Assembly (NCBI GenBank): GCA_963816855.1
Contig: CAWFMA010000007.1
Coordinates: 62,001 to 126,000, forward strand
Reading direction: 5' to 3'
DNA from: DASTFP01 sp963816855
GTDB lineage: Bacteria > Verrucomicrobiota > Verrucomicrobiia > Chthoniobacterales > Terrimicrobiaceae
Length of the DNA: 64,000 nucleotides
Part shown: in pieces, positions 61,486 to 64,000 of the stretch
How positions within the stretch are numbered: the stretch's first letter is position 1
Layout: the number at the start of each line of letters is the position of its first letter
Translations under genes and position numbers: made by a program
The notes under the pieces: model-generated
The model's input: the letters and a program-made list of their open reading frames with translations, nothing else
Databases searched by the model: none
What the model was told of the DNA's origin: nothing

Positions 61486-62193
61486 CTACCCGCCTCCCAA
61501 CCGGTAGACGGTTGCGTTCGAGGCGACGAAAAGCTCGTGAGGCAATCCATGCGCAAGGCAGCGTCCTCTTTGCAAAACAATGACGTCGTCGCACAAAGCG
61601 ATCAACTCCGCGGCGGAGTGCGATACATAGAGCATCGGAATGGTGAATTCATCGCGAATGCGCTCCAGATAAGGGAGCACGCGGTCCTTCAACGATTGGT
61701 CGAGGCTGGTCAACGGCTCGTCGAGAAGAAGGAGTTTCGGGGAAGTCAGGAGCGCGCGCGCAATCGCCACCCGTTGCTTCTCGCCACCGGAAAGGGAATC
61801 GGGAATTCGATCGAGCAGGCGCTCGATTTCCAGAACGCGGCAAAGCTTTTCGCGTGAGATTTTCAAGGCTGGGGCACCCTCTTTCTTCAGTCCGTAGACG
61901 ACATTGCGGCGCACGCTGAGGTGGGGAAAGAGCGCGAGATCCTGCGGAACATATCCGATCGCACGGTTCCGCGCCGAAACGAAAACGCCTCGCGAGACGT
62001 CGACCAAGGTTACTCCATCGAGTTCGATTGCGCCTCTGTCGGGCCGTTTCAGGCCGGCCACGAGCTCTAGGACGGTTGTCTTGCCGGCGCCGGAGGAGCC
62101 GAACAAGGCAGTCACTTTCTTGTCGAGCGCCAGATCGAGGTCCAAGGTAAAACCGTTGAGCCGCAGGGAGACGTTGCGAAACCGGAGATTCAT
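61486..62193 (-). CDS. modC: molybdate ABC transporter ATP-binding protein
   Basis: 235 residues. Walker A FGSSGAGKTTVLELVAG, Q-loop region YVPQDLALFPHLSV, signature SLSGGEKQRVAIARALL and Walker B LLLLDEPLTSLDQSL. Order FPHLSVxxNVxYGLK is typical for ModC. The C-terminal MOP (molybdate-binding) domain of full-length ModC is missing, as in short forms. ATG overlaps the stop of modB (ATGA). Confidence 0.85.
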   Translation of the reverse strand: MNLRFRNVSLRLNGFTLDLDLALDKKVTALFGSSGAGKTTVLELVAGLKRPDRGAIELDGVTLVDVSRGVFVSARNRAIGYVPQDLALFPHLSVRRNVVYGLKKEGAPALKISREKLCRVLEIERLLDRIPDSLSGGEKQRVAIARALLTSPKLLLLDEPLTSLDQSLKDRVLPYLERIRDEFTIPMLYVSHSAAELIALCDDVIVLQRGRCLAHGLPHELFVASNATVYRLGGG

Positions 62194-62864
62194 GTCACGG
62201 TCGCGCTGCGTCTGAAGAGCCACTCACTCATCCAAACTGCAGCAAAGGAGAGAACCACGGAAACGACAAGAAGCCGGAACGCATCGCTGTCGTGACCGAG
62301 CTGGATGTTGCTGTAGATGGAGACTGAGATGGTGGTCGTTCTCCAAGGAATGTTCCCCGCGACAAGCACGGTTGCGCCGAATTCCCCCAGGGCTCGCGCA
62401 AAGGCGAGCACGCTGCCGGCCACGATTCCACGAATCGCGAGCGGCAGGGTGACGGTGGCAAAAATTCGGAAGGATGAGGCGCCAAGCGTGGCGGCGACTT
62501 GCTCAAGTCGAGGACTGACCGATTCGAAGCCGATACGGGCTCCCCGCACGAGCAGCGGGAACGACATAACCGCCATGGCGATAACGACCGCCCGCCAGGT
62601 AAATACGATGTCCATGTCGACGTGTTGATGCAGAAAGCTCCCGATCGGGCCTTTGCGGCCGAGAAGCTTCAACAGGATCAAACCCGTCGCCACGGGGGGC
62701 ATGACCAGCGGGAGGGTGACGAGAGTTTCAATGATCGCCTTCCCGGGCCACGTTCTACGGGCGAGAAACCATGCAAGAAGAATCCCGGGCAGAAGAATCG
62801 AGGCGGTCGCCAGCACCGCCATCCAAAACGTAAACCAGACGATCTGCCATTCGAAAGTGCTCAC
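62190..62864 (-). CDS. modB: molybdate ABC transporter permease
   Basis: 224 residues, five or six membrane helices. The EAA loop ATLGASSFRIFATVTLPLAI, GILLAWFLARRTWPGKAI and ALGEFGATVLVAGNIP are ModB signatures. It begins at GTG 62864 (TVSTFEWQIVWFTFWMAV); the frame is open for another 194 codons upstream, without meaning. Its GTG overlaps the stop of a short signal-peptide ORF, where modA would be expected. Confidence 0.85.
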   Translation of the reverse strand: MSTFEWQIVWFTFWMAVLATASILLPGILLAWFLARRTWPGKAIIETLVTLPLVMPPVATGLILLKLLGRKGPIGSFLHQHVDMDIVFTWRAVVIAMAVMSFPLLVRGARIGFESVSPRLEQVAATLGASSFRIFATVTLPLAIRGIVAGSVLAFARALGEFGATVLVAGNIPWRTTTISVSIYSNIQLGHDSDAFRLLVVSVVLSFAAVWMSEWLFRRSATVT

Positions 62865-63022
62865 CGTGGCGCCATCTGAGGGCCTGGCGCGCCAGTCCGG
62901 CGTTGACTGTGCACGATTGACGCTCGAAACGGGACAGCCGCGGCCAACGTCTGAAAAAACGCCCCGGGTAAGATCCCGCCGCAAACGGAAACCGCAATTA
63001 CTGCCAGCAGAGCCCGCCTCAT
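62861..63022 (-). CDS. 53-residue signal-peptide ORF in the modA position (stub)
   Basis: ATG AGG CGG start, then ALLAVIAVSVCGGILPGAFF and QTLAAA with a good signal-peptidase site (LAAA-VPF). Only 25 residues follow. The stop overlaps the modB start by 4 bp (GTGA), so it is coupled to modB. A full ModA binding protein (about 250 residues) is not found. It is either a modA remnant with the mature part deleted or a small exported peptide. Confidence 0.5.
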   Translation of the reverse strand: MRRALLAVIAVSVCGGILPGAFFQTLAAAVPFRASIVHSQRRTGAPGPQMAPR

Positions 63023-63364
63023 CTTGCCCTTGGATGCGGCATCGCGCAGCGCTTGCTCGCGTCCAATCCGTCCCGGGCTGAACGCCGATTGTTTTCCATG
63101 CGCAAGAAATAACTTCGGACAAACGCCAGGAAAACCGAAAAATCGCCGCAGCCCCGTCCGCCTTCTCGAGCGCCATGCGCGACTGGCTGTTTTTGCTCGA
63201 CGTTTCCCCGCCGATTATTCTCAGTCGTCGCAGCTCCAAATGCGCGAGATCATTTCGCTTATCATCAAGAAAATATCGTTCAATGCAACGGCCGGTGCTC
63301 GGAACGCGCCCACTTCGAGACGAGGGGCGGTGACCTGGGAGGCTCGTATTTTCGGCTGCTCGCG
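63023..63364. other. 342 bp between the modABC-like locus and the amidase gene
   Basis: No gene recognised. The minus strand is open in the modB frame, but without family motifs. The region probably holds divergent promoters. I saw no clear molybdenum-cofactor riboswitch or ModE-type palindrome. Confidence 0.35.
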
Positions 63365-63973
63365 ATGAGGTTACCGAAACTTCAATCACTGGTCCTGGTG
63401 CTGGCCGGTTGCCTTTTGCTCGCCGATCCCCTTCGGGCGGCCTCATTTTCGACCGTCGTGATCGATGCCGGACACGGCGGATTTGATCGCGGGGGCATTC
63501 CCTCGAACATCATTCCCGAGAAAGGGGTTGCGCTTGATGTCGCTCGTCGCCTTCGCGCTTATCTTTCAAAGGCGGGATTTCGCACGGTGATGACTCGTTC
63601 CAGCGATACTTTCGTAACGCTCGGAAAGAGAGTGGCTGTGGCAAATTCGCAAAAGCGTGCCGTTTTCGTGAGTGTTCACTTCAATTCGGCGCCCCGCCGC
63701 GGAGCGAACGGCATCGAGACATTCTACGGTTCTGCGAGGGCCAAGGAGTTGGCTCGCCTGATTCAGCGCAATGCCGCGAAGACGACTTCCGGAGAGAACC
63801 GCGGAATCAAGAAAGCGAATTACTACGTGCTTAGAAATTCGAGACTTCCCGCGGTCCTTATCGAGTGCGGCTTTCTCACCAATCCGCAGGACGCAAGGCG
63901 CGCGGCAAGCAGCGACTATCGCGATCGTTTGGCGCGGCAGATCGCGAGGGCTATTTCCGAATACAGAAGATAG
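63365..63973 (+). CDS. N-acetylmuramoyl-L-alanine amidase (Amidase_3)
   Basis: 202 residues. A signal peptide (LVLVLAGCLLLADPLRA) leads to the amidase fold with zinc ligands His37 (DAGHGG), Glu52 (PEKGVALD) and His105 (SVHFNS), plus catalytic Glu167 in LIECGF. It cuts the bond between muramic acid and peptide in the periplasm. Short, without a targeting AMIN or LysM domain, so it may need a partner. Confidence 0.9.
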   Translation: MRLPKLQSLVLVLAGCLLLADPLRAASFSTVVIDAGHGGFDRGGIPSNIIPEKGVALDVARRLRAYLSKAGFRTVMTRSSDTFVTLGKRVAVANSQKRAVFVSVHFNSAPRRGANGIETFYGSARAKELARLIQRNAAKTTSGENRGIKKANYYVLRNSRLPAVLIECGFLTNPQDARRAASSDYRDRLARQIARAISEYRR

Positions 63974-64000
63974 CGTCGCGCCAACCCAATTGCGCTGGCG

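Noticed and set aside
62865..63446. 194-codon upstream extension of modB
   Set aside because: No motif, atypical residues for a permease, and it covers the signal-peptide ORF and the promoter region; the GTG start overlaps that ORF neatly.
1..64000. CRISPR array, rRNA, tRNA or prophage
   Set aside because: No regular spaced repeats, no T-loop GGTTCGAATCC-type sequences in cloverleaf context, and no phage structural genes were seen; a covariance-model scan would be needed to exclude small RNAs.

Overview
The window reads as a chromosome segment of a GC-rich, free-living Gram-negative bacterium, most likely from the Verrucomicrobiota (Spartobacteria/Chthoniobacter-like). This is inferred from gene style, not from a marker phylogeny. 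The pointers are a type II pseudopilin with an FTLAELL-type N-terminus and an HGNG...PDGSV tail, relics of the large secreted proteins typical of that phylum, a ThuA-like plus Gfo/Idh/MocA pair, a eukaryote-type UDP-glucose pyrophosphorylase, and an NfeD/FloA operon. I saw no rRNA, tRNA, CRISPR array, prophage or intact insertion sequence.

Layout. 0-3.4 kb: end of a BatE-like TPR/SH3 gene, a DUF3108 protein and a Tat-exported berberine-bridge-type flavoenzyme. 4.2-7.6 kb: a DctA transporter facing a four-carbon acid-sugar pathway (otnC, otnK). 7.6-14.5 kb is a gene graveyard: 3' part of denD, a twice-frameshifted alpha/beta hydrolase, a scrap of a beta-hydroxyacid dehydrogenase, a broken xylA, IS256 and IS630 remnants, a fragment of a big secreted protein and a relic of the 3' end of the 1.6-kb flavoenzyme gene. 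An intact Gfo/Idh/MocA-ThuA pair and a DUF1772 gene lie inside it. 14.5-22.5 kb: birA, a UbiA-type prenyltransferase coupled to a GT-C-like membrane protein, hisS, aspS and UDP-glucose pyrophosphorylase. 22.5-28.6 kb: an envelope lipid/glycolipid set on both strands (LolA, LpxL-type and PlsC-type acyltransferases, GT2, polysaccharide deacetylase; flippase-like protein, methyltransferase). 28.6-35.3 kb: glpD, an RsbU/RsbW-like pair, then NfeD-FloA with two small partner genes. 35.3-40.5 kb: a secreted protein, a frameshifted pseudopilin, a NarL-type two-component pair whose kinase has lost its ATP-binding boxes, a DUF1328 peptide, a lone receiver and a CBS protein. 40-46 kb: an NlpC/P60 peptidase, a ROK kinase with a HAD phosphatase, a GcvH-like protein without the lipoyl lysine, a lipoprotein, and TPM/LemA genes. 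46-57 kb: a GT4-toroid fusion, GH3 glucosidase, M20 hydrolase, transglutaminase-like protein, OsmC, DUF72, ADP-ribosylglycohydrolase and metallophosphoesterase. 57.7-61.4 kb: a complete ribose-type sugar ABC importer. 61.5-63 kb: molybdate modBC with only a 53-residue stub where modA would be. The window ends with a cell-wall amidase.

The most unusual signals are: two short palindromic elements (39.9 and 43.5 kb) whose CTAG ends supply the stop codons of the neighbouring genes; the lysine-less GcvH-like protein; the modA stub translationally coupled to modB; the degenerate kinase; and the dense debris at 7.6-14.5 kb. Several breaks are single-base indels, so sequencing error must be excluded before calling decay in each case.
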